Source: UBA9647 sp049522195
GTDB lineage: Bacteria > Bacteroidota > Ignavibacteria > UBA10030
Assembly: GCA_049522195.1 (NCBI GenBank)
Contig: JBEKOB010000099.1
Span: forward strand, 1 to 13,903
Reading direction: 5' to 3'
DNA: 13,903 nt
Shown: in pieces, positions 1 to 7,120 of the stretch
Position numbering within the stretch: position 1 is the stretch's first letter
Layout of the letters: the number at the start of each line of letters is the position of its first letter
Notes under the pieces: model-generated
The model's input: the letters and a program-made list of their open reading frames with translations, nothing else
Databases searched by the model: none
Told to the model about the DNA's origin: nothing
Program-made: the position numbers and the translations under genes

Positions 1-842
1 GCAGCTCAGACTCGACAAGGCGTGGATACAAATACGTGACACGTCCTCAGGTCGGACTCGCCTGGAGTGAAGATCTTCTTCATTGGACGAAGGATGCACG
101 CAATCCAATCTTCACCGGAAGCGGCATTGCAGGTACTTCAGATGCCGAGGGAGCGACAGGGCCATTCATGTGGTTCGAGAGCGGAACCTACTATCTCTTT
201 TACATCGGCACGACTGTGAAGGGATATGAGAAGGGATCGAAGACTCTTAACGTGTCAACCTCTACCGACCTTTCTTCCTGGAAGCGATCGGAGACAAATC
301 CCATTATTGCTCCTGCCGGCAGCGGCTGGAGGCGTGATGCAATCTGGCATCCGCATGTCGTGAAGGTGAAAGACACATACTATATTTTTTTCAATGCTTC
401 GGGCGTGGTCAACGGACTCACGGAAGAATTCATCGGCTATGCAACCTCGAAAGATCTGTTTCATTGGGAAGTCGATGATGCGCACTCTCCGCTGATCGTC
501 GGAAGCGCCAGGCCGGGGGCGTGGGATGCCTCCGGCAGGGCGGGGGATCCAAGTCTCTATAAGGTCGGAACTACGTGGTATATGGCGTGGTACAGCTGGG
601 ACAAGAAGAACTCAGCCGACGGACTTGCATGGACGAGCGAGGATCAGTTTCCTCTGGGTTGGCAGAAATACGAGCACAACCCTGTGCTGCGAGTCGGAGC
701 ACCCGGATCGTACGACGCTCTCCACGCGGGAAAGCCATGCATCTTCAGAGTGAACGGAGTTCACTTTCATTTCTACACAGCTGTGGCGCTTGATGAAACG
801 CGGCAGATTGCTCTTGCCACATGGCCTGAGGTTGGCAAGTAG
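1..842 (+). CDS. Glycosidase-like five-bladed beta-propeller protein (GH43/GH32/GH130 type), 5'-truncated
   Basis: The reading frame is open to the left window edge (codons begin at position 3) and ends with TAG at 840-842. A GTG at 36 is possible, but it has no good ribosome binding site and the preceding residues (GYKYVTRPQVGLAWS) read as normal interior protein, so I treat the start as outside the window. The sequence shows the recurring blade signature of beta-propeller glycosidases: a Ser/Thr-x-Asp-Leu-x-x-Trp segment followed by NP[IV][FIL], seen as SEDLLHW...NPIF, STDLSSW...NPII, SKDLFHW...SPLI and a final HNPVL. Aromatic strand motifs such as GTYYLFYIGT, DTYYIFFNAS and TTWYMAWYSW are also typical. 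This fold acts on glycosides or oligosaccharides, usually outside the cytoplasm; substrate and catalytic acids cannot be assigned here. It lies 27 bp upstream of a GNAT gene on the same strand. Family-level call is fairly sure; exact GH family is not. Confidence 0.78.
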   Translation, partial: SSDSTRRGYKYVTRPQVGLAWSEDLLHWTKDARNPIFTGSGIAGTSDAEGATGPFMWFESGTYYLFYIGTTVKGYEKGSKTLNVSTSTDLSSWKRSETNPIIAPAGSGWRRDAIWHPHVVKVKDTYYIFFNASGVVNGLTEEFIGYATSKDLFHWEVDDAHSPLIVGSARPGAWDASGRAGDPSLYKVGTTWYMAWYSWDKKNSADGLAWTSEDQFPLGWQKYEHNPVLRVGAPGSYDALHAGKPCIFRVNGVHFHFYTAVALDETRQIALATWPEVGK

Positions 843-869
843 CCGAATCATGTCAACGGAGATCATGTT

Positions 870-1382
870 GTGGCTGAGACCCCGACAAAGCTTTCGCGTG
901 TCATAACCATCCGTCACGAATTCAGGCCGGGTGATGCGGGTCGGCTGATCGAGCTCCATGGACTTCTGTATTCGCAGGAGTACGGATTCGACCACACATT
1001 CGAAGCGTACGTGGCAAAGCCGCTTGCGGAATTCATGCTCTCGCAGACACCACGGGAGAGAATCTGGCTCGTCGATTCCGATGGTGTCCTGATGGGATCT
1101 GTTGCGATTGTGAAGCACACGGAGACTGAAGCACAGCTTCGCTGGTTCCTCCTGCATCCAGCGCTCAGAGGGAGAGGGCTTGGTCATCGACTCGTCGAAG
1201 AGGCGGTGGCTTTCTGCCGGGAAAGCGGATACGAGCGGGTGTTCCTCTGGACCGTCAATTCGCTGCTGGCGGCAGCGCAGGTCTACTCCAAAGCTGATTT
1301 CTGCCTCACCGAGGAGCATACGCATGAAATCTGGGGCTGCAGGCTTACCGAGCAGCGGTACGACTTGGTGCTGCACCCCTGA
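870..1382 (+). CDS. GNAT-family N-acetyltransferase (stand-alone form of the MarR-GNAT type domain)
   Basis: 170 residues starting at GTG 870, chosen because GGAG at 858-861 lies 8 nt upstream and no other start codon lies in frame between the preceding stop (840-842) and this GTG. The acetyl-CoA pyrophosphate-binding motif A is clear: a beta strand LRWFLLHP, then R100-G-R-G-L-G105 and the helix HRLVEEAVAFCRESGY, followed by the strand VFLWTVN and the motif B region AAAQVYSKADF. The N-terminal pattern (RPGDAGRLIELHGLLYSQEYGFDHTFEAYVA) and the C-terminal half resemble, from memory, the acetyltransferase half of proteins that join a MarR-type DNA-binding domain to GNAT. No MarR domain is present here. 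It transfers an acetyl group from acetyl-CoA to an unknown amine substrate in the cytoplasm. The gene sits 27 bp after the propeller gene and 25 bp before the TIM-barrel gene, so co-transcription is likely. Confidence 0.88.
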   Translation: MAETPTKLSRVITIRHEFRPGDAGRLIELHGLLYSQEYGFDHTFEAYVAKPLAEFMLSQTPRERIWLVDSDGVLMGSVAIVKHTETEAQLRWFLLHPALRGRGLGHRLVEEAVAFCRESGYERVFLWTVNSLLAAAQVYSKADFCLTEEHTHEIWGCRLTEQRYDLVLHP

Positions 1383-1407
1383 AATGTGTTCTGGGAGCGA
1401 AACTTTC

Positions 1408-2463
1408 ATGAAGTTACCGGCTCTCTTACATACCACGAGCTTCGTAAAGACACTTCCACTGCTAACGCTCGCAGCACTCATTCTTCTCTCCGTACATCCT
1501 TTTGATGCTGCTGCTCAAACCGGCATTCGTCATTTCATTTTCGTGGAGAGGGAACGCAACCGTATTCACGATCCCGTCTTTCTCGAGACAAAGCAAATCG
1601 CAGGTGCACAGGTGAAGTACACCTGGCGCGAACTGGAGCCCAGAAAGAACGAATATCACTTCGAGACGATACAGGAAGATCTGGATTTCCTGCAAGCACA
1701 CGGCAAGGCGCTGTTCGTTCAACTCCAGGATGTCTCCTTCGACTCAACGGCCATTCTCGTTCCACGGTATCTTCGCGACGATCCCCAGTATAATGGCGGG
1801 GCCGATCCGCAGTATGTCTTCGAAGATACTTCAGAAACGAAGTACAAGATTGATGGATGGGTTGCGAGGAGATGGGATCCAAGGGTTGCCGCGAGGTTCC
1901 ATGAGTTATTGAGGGCGTTAGGGAAGAGGTTTGATGGGAGGATTGAAGGCATCAACCTTCCTGAAACGGCTGTCGACTTCGGGGACAAGGCGAGATTGCG
2001 TCCCAAAGGTTTTACGCCTCAGGGCTACAGAGATGCGATCAAAGAGACCATGAAGGTCCTCAAGGAGTCCTTCTCAGTATCTGTGACGATCATCTATGCG
2101 AACTTCATGCCGGGAGAGTGGCTCCCGGGAACTGATCATCACTACCTGAGAGACGTTTACGAGTATGCAAAGGAAATCCACGTGGGGATGGGAGGGCCGG
2201 ACCTGCTGGTGTATAAGAAATCGCAGATGGACCATAGCTATGGCCTTATCCGAGGTTGCGACGGAATTGTGCCGACCGGAGTCGCTGTTCAGTGGGGCAA
2301 CTATGAGCATATCAATCCGCAAACAGGAAAGCGGGTCACGATTCCCGAGATCTTCGAATTTGGGAAAAATTATCTGAAGCTGCGGTACATCTTTTGGTAT
2401 ATACAGGGGCCGTTTTATTTAAGAGACCTGGCTCCGTTTCTGCGGTCCGGGCCAGGCAACTGA
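1408..2463 (+). CDS. Secreted TIM-barrel glycosidase-like protein (GH42/clan A-like)
   Basis: 351 residues from ATG 1408. The frame is open much further upstream, but that part overlaps the GNAT gene and is a shadow. ATG 1408 gives a clean signal peptide (KTLPLLTLAALILLSVHPFDAAAQ, likely cut near AAA|QTG at residues 36-37) and has GGGAG at 1393-1397. An in-frame ATG at 1384 is a less likely alternative. After the signal come features of a (beta/alpha)8 glycosidase: the strand-loop VKYTWRELEPRKNEYHFE near residues 69-86 (as in 'W..lEP..G.y.F' of clan A enzymes), ALFVQLQD, and INLPETAVD with Glu186 in the position of an acid/base. The final strand reads IFWYIQGPFY; I see no obvious nucleophile Glu there, and the best alternative is Glu300 in VQWGNYE. 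Activity is therefore uncertain. Role is probably exported carbohydrate binding or hydrolysis, consistent with the propeller gene upstream. Confidence 0.72.
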   Translation: MKLPALLHTTSFVKTLPLLTLAALILLSVHPFDAAAQTGIRHFIFVERERNRIHDPVFLETKQIAGAQVKYTWRELEPRKNEYHFETIQEDLDFLQAHGKALFVQLQDVSFDSTAILVPRYLRDDPQYNGGADPQYVFEDTSETKYKIDGWVARRWDPRVAARFHELLRALGKRFDGRIEGINLPETAVDFGDKARLRPKGFTPQGYRDAIKETMKVLKESFSVSVTIIYANFMPGEWLPGTDHHYLRDVYEYAKEIHVGMGGPDLLVYKKSQMDHSYGLIRGCDGIVPTGVAVQWGNYEHINPQTGKRVTIPEIFEFGKNYLKLRYIFWYIQGPFYLRDLAPFLRSGPGN

Positions 2464-2587
2464 AAGTGTTGGAGGAAAGGAGAAAGGCGACGTCCGATTC
2501 GGTAAGGGAGGTCTCTCCTCGTCGCGCACGCCGGGGACTTGACGCGGACAAATTCGCTGCCGCAGTGACACCGTTGAGGAGCCATCC

Positions 2588-4597
2588 ATGAAAATCCCAT
2601 TTGAGCTGAAGGGGTTTGAGGGGAAGGACCTGCAGCTTAGGATTCGATTCTTCGGTAGGCCTAAGCTCATCGTCGATGATAAAGTTGTCAGAAGAGTCAA
2701 CAAGCGATTCCCGCTAACCAGCAATGAGGGGCACGTCGTTTCAGTAGGTTTGAAGCGGCGGTTTCTCGACCCCGTTCCCAACCTCGAGGTGTCCGGCCAT
2801 GTCCTCACCATCGTTCATTCGTATCGATGGTTTGAATACATCTGGCTGCTCCTTCCATTTGTGCTCCTTGGCGCAGGTTGGTCTGTGGCGAAGGTCTTGG
2901 GGATTGTGCTTGCCCTTTTCTGGGCGCTGCTAGCACTCTATCTGAACACGAAATCATTTCGGTTAATCCCGGGAAGTGTGGCAAAGTACGTCGTGAACGG
3001 ATCTGTACTTGTCGTCGCGGCTCTTGCCCTCTTTGTGTCGATCGTTGCAATACCTCTCATGCAGGAGCTCGCCCGCATCGCGGAGATCAAGACTTATCTT
3101 GTTTCCCACGAGGTCCCTGAGATTCATAACGGAAGGCACGGCCCCAGCGCTGAGTTCCTTGCCGATTCGACTCACACAATCACGGACGAATACGGTTACC
3201 CCAAGCGGAGAGTGGACAAGACCGGCCTGCGGGCGCTTTTCGAGCTCGGGAAAACCCGGGAGCTCGACAGTGTTCTGGCTTCGTACCAGGGTTTGTTCGA
3301 ACAGGACTATCGCTATGAGGACCTTGTCAGCGAAGCGTTTGGTATTTTCGACGTCCCCGACTCTTCACTCGAAAGTCTCTTTGACCGCTGGGTTGAACGG
3401 ATGCCCAATTCGTTCGTTCCCTACCTCGCACGGGCCGAGTATTATCACAGTCTCGGATGGGCAAACCGCGGATTTGCTTGGGCGACGGAGACTTCACAGC
3501 AACAGTTCGCCGCAATGGAGTATTTCTTCGCGAAGGCAGAAGAGGACTGTCGGGCGGCGCTGGACCGCCAGCCGCAAGTGCTCCGAACGTTCGAAATATT
3601 CATGAACATCGCGCGGGCACGGGGCGATATCTACATTGCTTCGATGATTATGCAACATGCGGCCAGGCTGTGTCCCTGCTCGTTTCGTTTGAGGGATCGG
3701 TTCATGGTCACCCTTCTGCCTCGTTGGGGAGGGAGCTACGAGGCAATGACGCTGTTTGCTGTCGAGTCGCAGGAGCTTGTCAATGCGAATCCGAAAATGA
3801 AGCTCTTGCTTGGATACCCGGCATGGGATCAGGCCAGGGTTCTCTCGTCCGCCAAGCAGTACTCAGGTGCGCTCGAATTGGTGTCCAAGGCTACGATGTT
3901 TGGAGAAGGGCGCATCTTCCTCGCGCTCCGAGGCAACATTTTCGAATGGATGGACCGGCACGAGGATGCGATCACCGAATACGATAAGGTCCTTCAGAAG
4001 TACCCGGACTATGCCGAGGTTGCTGTTGATAAAGCACGATGCTTGTACTACCTGAATAGGTTTGACGAATCAGCAGCTGTTGTGCGACAGGTGGAAGCCA
4101 TGGAGCCATGGAACGACGATCTCGTGAAGTTCAAGAAGTCGGTCACCAATGGTCTCATTTATGACGGGTTTCAGCTCTACAAAGCGAAGGACTATGGCGA
4201 AGCCATAGTCCGGTACAATGCGGCACTTGCCTTCGATCCTCAGTATATGCCTGCGTTCTACTATCGGGGCCTGGCAAACATTTACCAGGGAGAACTCGAT
4301 ATAGCGCTGTCTGATTTCAAGAAGGCGATCAGTCTTACTCCGCGTGATTTTGAATCATACCGCATGCTCGATTGGGTGCTCGTCCACTATGGCGATTGGG
4401 ACGCTATCATCGCGTACTGGACGCAATACATCAAGCTTATGCCGGAAGATGGTCGGGCATACAATGAGCGGGCTGGCGCATACTTTCACAAACCCGACTA
4501 TCCTGCGTCTCTCGCCGATGCGGAGAAGGCGTGCAGTCTCGGCATCAGTGAGGCCTGCGACCAGATACCGAGGATAAAGGCTCAGATGAGTCAATAG
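2588..4597 (+). CDS. Membrane-anchored TPR-repeat protein with N-terminal beta-rich domain
   Basis: 669 residues; ATG 2588 has GAGGAG at 2576-2581, 6 nt upstream. Residues 1-82 form a charged, strand-rich cytosol-type domain (PFELKGFEGKDLQLRIRFF...LEVSGHVLTIVHSYRWFEY) that I do not recognise. Three hydrophobic segments follow at roughly residues 84-100, 102-119 and 137-157. The rest is helical, and from about residue 440 it resolves into six consecutive tetratricopeptide repeats with the usual spacing of small and aromatic residues, for example GNIFEWMDRHEDAITEYDKV, AFYYRGLANIYQGELDIALS and AYNERAGAYFHKPDYPASLA. The end, AEKACSLGISEACDQ, has a Sel1-like flavour. TPRs scaffold protein-protein contacts; the partner is unknown. 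The three membrane segments would place the N domain and the TPR domain on opposite sides of the inner membrane. It is separated by 124 bp from the upstream gene and 100 bp from the beta-lactamase. Confidence 0.82.
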   Translation: MKIPFELKGFEGKDLQLRIRFFGRPKLIVDDKVVRRVNKRFPLTSNEGHVVSVGLKRRFLDPVPNLEVSGHVLTIVHSYRWFEYIWLLLPFVLLGAGWSVAKVLGIVLALFWALLALYLNTKSFRLIPGSVAKYVVNGSVLVVAALALFVSIVAIPLMQELARIAEIKTYLVSHEVPEIHNGRHGPSAEFLADSTHTITDEYGYPKRRVDKTGLRALFELGKTRELDSVLASYQGLFEQDYRYEDLVSEAFGIFDVPDSSLESLFDRWVERMPNSFVPYLARAEYYHSLGWANRGFAWATETSQQQFAAMEYFFAKAEEDCRAALDRQPQVLRTFEIFMNIARARGDIYIASMIMQHAARLCPCSFRLRDRFMVTLLPRWGGSYEAMTLFAVESQELVNANPKMKLLLGYPAWDQARVLSSAKQYSGALELVSKATMFGEGRIFLALRGNIFEWMDRHEDAITEYDKVLQKYPDYAEVAVDKARCLYYLNRFDESAAVVRQVEAMEPWNDDLVKFKKSVTNGLIYDGFQLYKAKDYGEAIVRYNAALAFDPQYMPAFYYRGLANIYQGELDIALSDFKKAISLTPRDFESYRMLDWVLVHYGDWDAIIAYWTQYIKLMPEDGRAYNERAGAYFHKPDYPASLADAEKACSLGISEACDQIPRIKAQMSQ

Positions 4598-4697
4598 CGA
4601 TAAAGTCATCCTGGTCCTAGGAGCGTGGCACTCGAGCCAGAATTGAGGCAATCCCAGATCTTTCTGGTCTCGTTACGATGAAAGGAGGAAGCAGCGT

Positions 4698-5504
4698 ATG
4701 AGAATCCGTCGAATCCTGACAGGGGTGTCGCTTCTGGTATTGCTTGTGTCGGTGTGCAAGCCGCAATCGAAAACAGAAGTGAGGGACGACTTCAAGAAAC
4801 TCTTTGATGCATTCAAAGTGGAGGGCTCCTTCGCACTCTACGATTTGAACAACGACTCCTACGTGTTCTGCAACGAAGCGCAATTCAAGCAGCCGTTCAT
4901 CCCGGCCTCGACGTTCAAGATCTGTAATTCATTGATTGGATTGGAGACAGGCGTCATCAAGGATGAGAGCTTCGTCATTCCATGGGATGGTGTGGTCCGC
5001 CAGGTAGTGGAATGGAACAAAGACCAGGATATGAAGACGGCGTTCAGGAATTCAACCGTTCCTTACTATCAGGAGCTCGCAAGGCGTGTAGGGGGGAAGC
5101 GAATGAAATACTGGCTCAATAAAGCCCAGTACGGTAACGCTGATACCTCAGGGGGAATCGACAAATTCTGGCTGACGGGCGGACTCCGCATCACGCCCGA
5201 ACAGCAGATCGCATTCCTCGTGCGACTGTTCAAGAACAACCTTCCATTTTCGATGCGAACGATTGACATCGTGAAAAGGATCATGATCGCTCAGGATACC
5301 ACCGGCTACGTGCTCAGGGCAAAAACAGGCTGGAGCGAACAGGATAACAGGAGCATCGGATGGTACGTTGGATATCTGGAAACAACAACCGGGACGTACT
5401 TTTTCGCAACTTGCATTCAGTGCGCGGACAAAGAAAACCAGGATTTTGCCAGGGCAAGAAAAGAAATAGCTACTGATATCCTGAAATCTTTGAGACTGTT
5501 ATGA
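4698..5504 (+). CDS. Class D (OXA-type) serine beta-lactamase
   Basis: 268 residues; ATG 4698 follows a near-consensus ribosome binding site AAGGAGGAA at 4682-4690. Residues 1-24 or so are a signal peptide (RRILTGVSLLVLLVSVC), so the enzyme should work in the periplasm. All class D landmarks are present with correct spacing: S71-T-F-K74 (acylating serine and the lysine that is carboxylated), S119-T-V121, Y145-G-N147, the SGGIDKFWLTGGLRI block with Trp158 that protects the carbamate, and K209-T-G211. It hydrolyses beta-lactams through an acyl-enzyme intermediate; spectrum cannot be read from sequence. PASTFKICNSLIGLETGVIKDE and GWYVGYLE fit OXA-like enzymes of Bacteroidota rather than mobile OXA-10 or OXA-48 types. 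Oddities are five cysteines, including a C-x-x-C (C239, C242) near the end. There are no integron or IS marks around it, so it looks chromosomal. The next gene starts 20 bp downstream. Confidence 0.95.
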   Translation: MRIRRILTGVSLLVLLVSVCKPQSKTEVRDDFKKLFDAFKVEGSFALYDLNNDSYVFCNEAQFKQPFIPASTFKICNSLIGLETGVIKDESFVIPWDGVVRQVVEWNKDQDMKTAFRNSTVPYYQELARRVGGKRMKYWLNKAQYGNADTSGGIDKFWLTGGLRITPEQQIAFLVRLFKNNLPFSMRTIDIVKRIMIAQDTTGYVLRAKTGWSEQDNRSIGWYVGYLETTTGTYFFATCIQCADKENQDFARARKEIATDILKSLRLL

Positions 5505-5524
5505 ATCAGAAAGGTGTAGACTCC

Positions 5525-6082
5525 ATGAAAAGGATGTTGATCGCAACGCTACTGGTCTTGTTTGGAGCCAGCCTGTCGTATTCCCAATAAGCCGTGGTTT
5601 ATGTCGACGACAGGTACGGCGACGATCTTTTGGGTGACGGAAAGAACCAGGCCGAAGCCCCTTCCAGCTTGGGTCCGATCAAGACAATCAACCTGGGTCT
5701 CCACCTTGTGGCCGATCGGGGGACTATCGTTATCCTCGCCGGCGAATACAACCGGGGCGACATCGTCATCGACTCCAAGACCGCCCCACACGTGAAATCT
5801 GAGTTGACACTGATGGCGCAAAACCTGAATAAGAACCAATGTGTCGAACTCGCGGTCGATTCAATGAAGGTCGATATCGACAACCTTGTGCTAAACATCG
5901 TAGCAGCGAGCAATACCGAGTACTTCGATCTGGCGGGGAAACTCATCTTGGGAAGTAAGAAACACAGTGTGAAAGTAAATATTCCCGAATCATCAAATCT
6001 CCGGTTGAAGTCGAAGGAGTCTCTCGTCCTTTACGGGAAATCAGCATTTGTCAAAGCAGAACCGGAAATGGGGAAGAAGTAG
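5525..6082 (+). pseudogene. Secreted DUF1565/beta-helix-start protein interrupted by one in-frame TAA
   Basis: An ATG at 5525 with AAAGGTG at 5511-5517 begins a textbook signal peptide, MKRMLIATLLVLFGASLSYSQ, ending in TAA at 5588-5590. The same frame continues without any other stop to TAG at 6080-6082, giving a mature part AVVYVDDRYGDDLLGDGKNQ... The pattern YVD..xGDD..GDG...A..PIKTINxGL......TIVILAGEY is the start of secreted right-handed beta-helix proteins (DUF1565 / pectin-lyase-like), here ending after about 165 residues. The likely original codon was CAA (Gln), giving SYSQQAVVYVD; one C-to-T change produces the stop. A GTG at 5594 could restart translation, but it has no good ribosome binding site and would yield a protein without signal peptide. 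Recent inactivation, readthrough, or a base-call error are all possible. Short spacing to the beta-lactamase suggests one transcript. Confidence 0.7.
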
Positions 6083-6083
6083 G

Positions 6084-6149
6084 TTAGTGCGGATGTTTGT
6101 GTCGCGGGACGTGCGGTTTCTCTAGTCCATGAGCGAGCATCAGTTGATC
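6084..6149 (-). pseudogene. Remnant of a second CbiO: last 21 codons plus stop
   Basis: Read on the minus strand, 6149 down to 6087 encodes DQLMLAHGLEKPHVPRHKHPH, followed by TAA at 6086-6084. The intact CbiO in this window ends EELMLAHGLEKPHILRHRHPH. By my count 16 of 21 residues and 46 of 63 bases are identical, and most base differences lie at codon third positions, so both copies evolved for a time as protein-coding sequence. Further toward the would-be N terminus (above 6150) I see no CbiO similarity and no ATPase motifs. The scrap lies 1 bp after the stop of the interrupted beta-helix-type gene and about 1 kb from the intact cbiO tail. It marks a deletion or rearrangement breakpoint near 6150. 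It is not expressed as a useful product. Confidence 0.8.
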
Positions 6150-6267
6150 GCTGCAGCCGCCCCTGCCGATTGATCCTATGTATCGGGCGCGTGGTGTGAC
6201 AAATCATCGCGAACCTTTCATTCTCGTCGTGTGTTAGTAGAATGAGATGATATATACGGAGAGTTTG

Positions 6268-7032
6268 ATGATCTCACGACACACCAGGTCCTCCTGGAAT
6301 TTTCACAACGCTGCACGTTGGGTGTTCCTACTCCTCTTCACGATCACTTCAGAAGTCCTCGCCGGTCCGCCTTTCGATACGGACGATCCCGAACCTGTTG
6401 ATTTCCTTCACTGGGAGTTTTATCTCGCTTCCATTCAACACTTTCAGAAGTCTGGGAGCGAAGCAACGTTGCCTCACATCGAGATCAATTTCGGTGCAGC
6501 GCCAAACCTGCAGCTTCACATCATCGCTCCGATGGGTTACGTTCATACGAGCGGGGAAACGCGCTACGGTTACTCGGACACGGAAATCGGCGCGAAGTAC
6601 CGTTTCATTCAAGAAACTGACAACACTCCTCAGGTCGGCGTCTTTCCTCAGGTTGAGATCCCCACAGGGAACCAGGCCAAAGATCTAGGCCACGGCAAGA
6701 TTCAGGTTTTCCTGCCAGTCTGGGTACAAAAAAGTTGGGGAGATATCACAACGTACGGTGGAGGGGGCTTCTGGTACAACCCGGGAACTGACAGCAAGAA
6801 TTATGTCTTCGCGGGCTGGGAAGCACAGTACGATTTCTCAAAGGTACTGACGCTCGGAGGAGAGATCTATTATCATTCTGCAGACAGCCCTTCTTCGAAG
6901 TCGGAAAGTGCGTTCAACATTGGTGGCTACGTCAACTTCAATGAGCATAACCACCTTCTCTTTTCATTCGGTCGGAGCATGGCGAATGGTGGCGCAACAA
7001 CCGGCTACATTGGCTATCAAGTGACGATTTGA
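6268..7032 (+). CDS. Outer-membrane beta-barrel protein, MetA-pathway/transporter-like family
   Basis: 254 residues from ATG 6268, preferred over in-frame ATG 6247 because GGAG at 6258-6261 sits 6 nt before it. The signal peptide runs through WVFLLLFTITSEVLA with cleavage before GPPF. The mature start GPPFDTDDPEPVDFLHWEFY is characteristic of the family annotated as 'putative MetA-pathway of phenol degradation' or 'transporter' (PF13557-like). After it come alternating-polarity strands with aromatic ends (LQLHIIAPMGYVHT, DTEIGAKYRFIQE, TTYGGGGFWYNPG, VLTLGGEIYYHSA) and a terminal strand TGYIGYQVTI suited to barrel assembly. It should lie in the outer membrane; its cargo is unknown. It is bordered by the CbiO remnant on its left and the convergent intact cbiO, 88 bp away, on its right, so a link with metal traffic is conceivable but unproven. 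Confidence 0.75.
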   Translation: MISRHTRSSWNFHNAARWVFLLLFTITSEVLAGPPFDTDDPEPVDFLHWEFYLASIQHFQKSGSEATLPHIEINFGAAPNLQLHIIAPMGYVHTSGETRYGYSDTEIGAKYRFIQETDNTPQVGVFPQVEIPTGNQAKDLGHGKIQVFLPVWVQKSWGDITTYGGGGFWYNPGTDSKNYVFAGWEAQYDFSKVLTLGGEIYYHSADSPSSKSESAFNIGGYVNFNEHNHLLFSFGRSMANGGATTGYIGYQVTI

Positions 7033-7036
7033 TCTT

Positions 7037-7063
7037 GCTGGGATAACTCGCCGGCGTCTTTTT
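7037..7063 (+). terminator. Possible weak intrinsic terminator after the beta-barrel gene
   Basis: GCTGG (7037-7041) can pair with CCGGC (7051-7055, one G-T wobble) around a 9-nt loop, and the stem is followed by GTCTTTTT. It begins 5 nt after the stop codon at 7032, in the convergent gap before cbiO. The stem is short, so this is tentative. Confidence 0.35.
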
Positions 7064-7120
7064 GAAAATCGGGGTGATTGCGGATGCGCCTCCCAGAGGG
7101 AGCAGTCTCCCGTAACTCCT

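Noticed and set aside
1180..1407. 76-codon N-terminal extension of the TIM-barrel frame
   Set aside because: It overlaps the GNAT gene in another frame and would bury the signal peptide that begins at 1408.
612..1481. Long minus-strand open frame (289 residues)
   Set aside because: It lies antisense to the propeller and GNAT genes, which have ribosome binding sites and recognisable motifs; the antisense protein shows no domain pattern.
3009..3605. 198-residue plus-strand frame inside the TPR gene
   Set aside because: Basic, Arg/Ser-rich shadow translation of the TPR gene with no motif or ribosome binding site.
7090..7111. CTCCC/GGGAG hairpin as terminator of the cbi operon
   Set aside because: A 3-nt loop stem exists, but no U-run follows on the minus-strand transcript.
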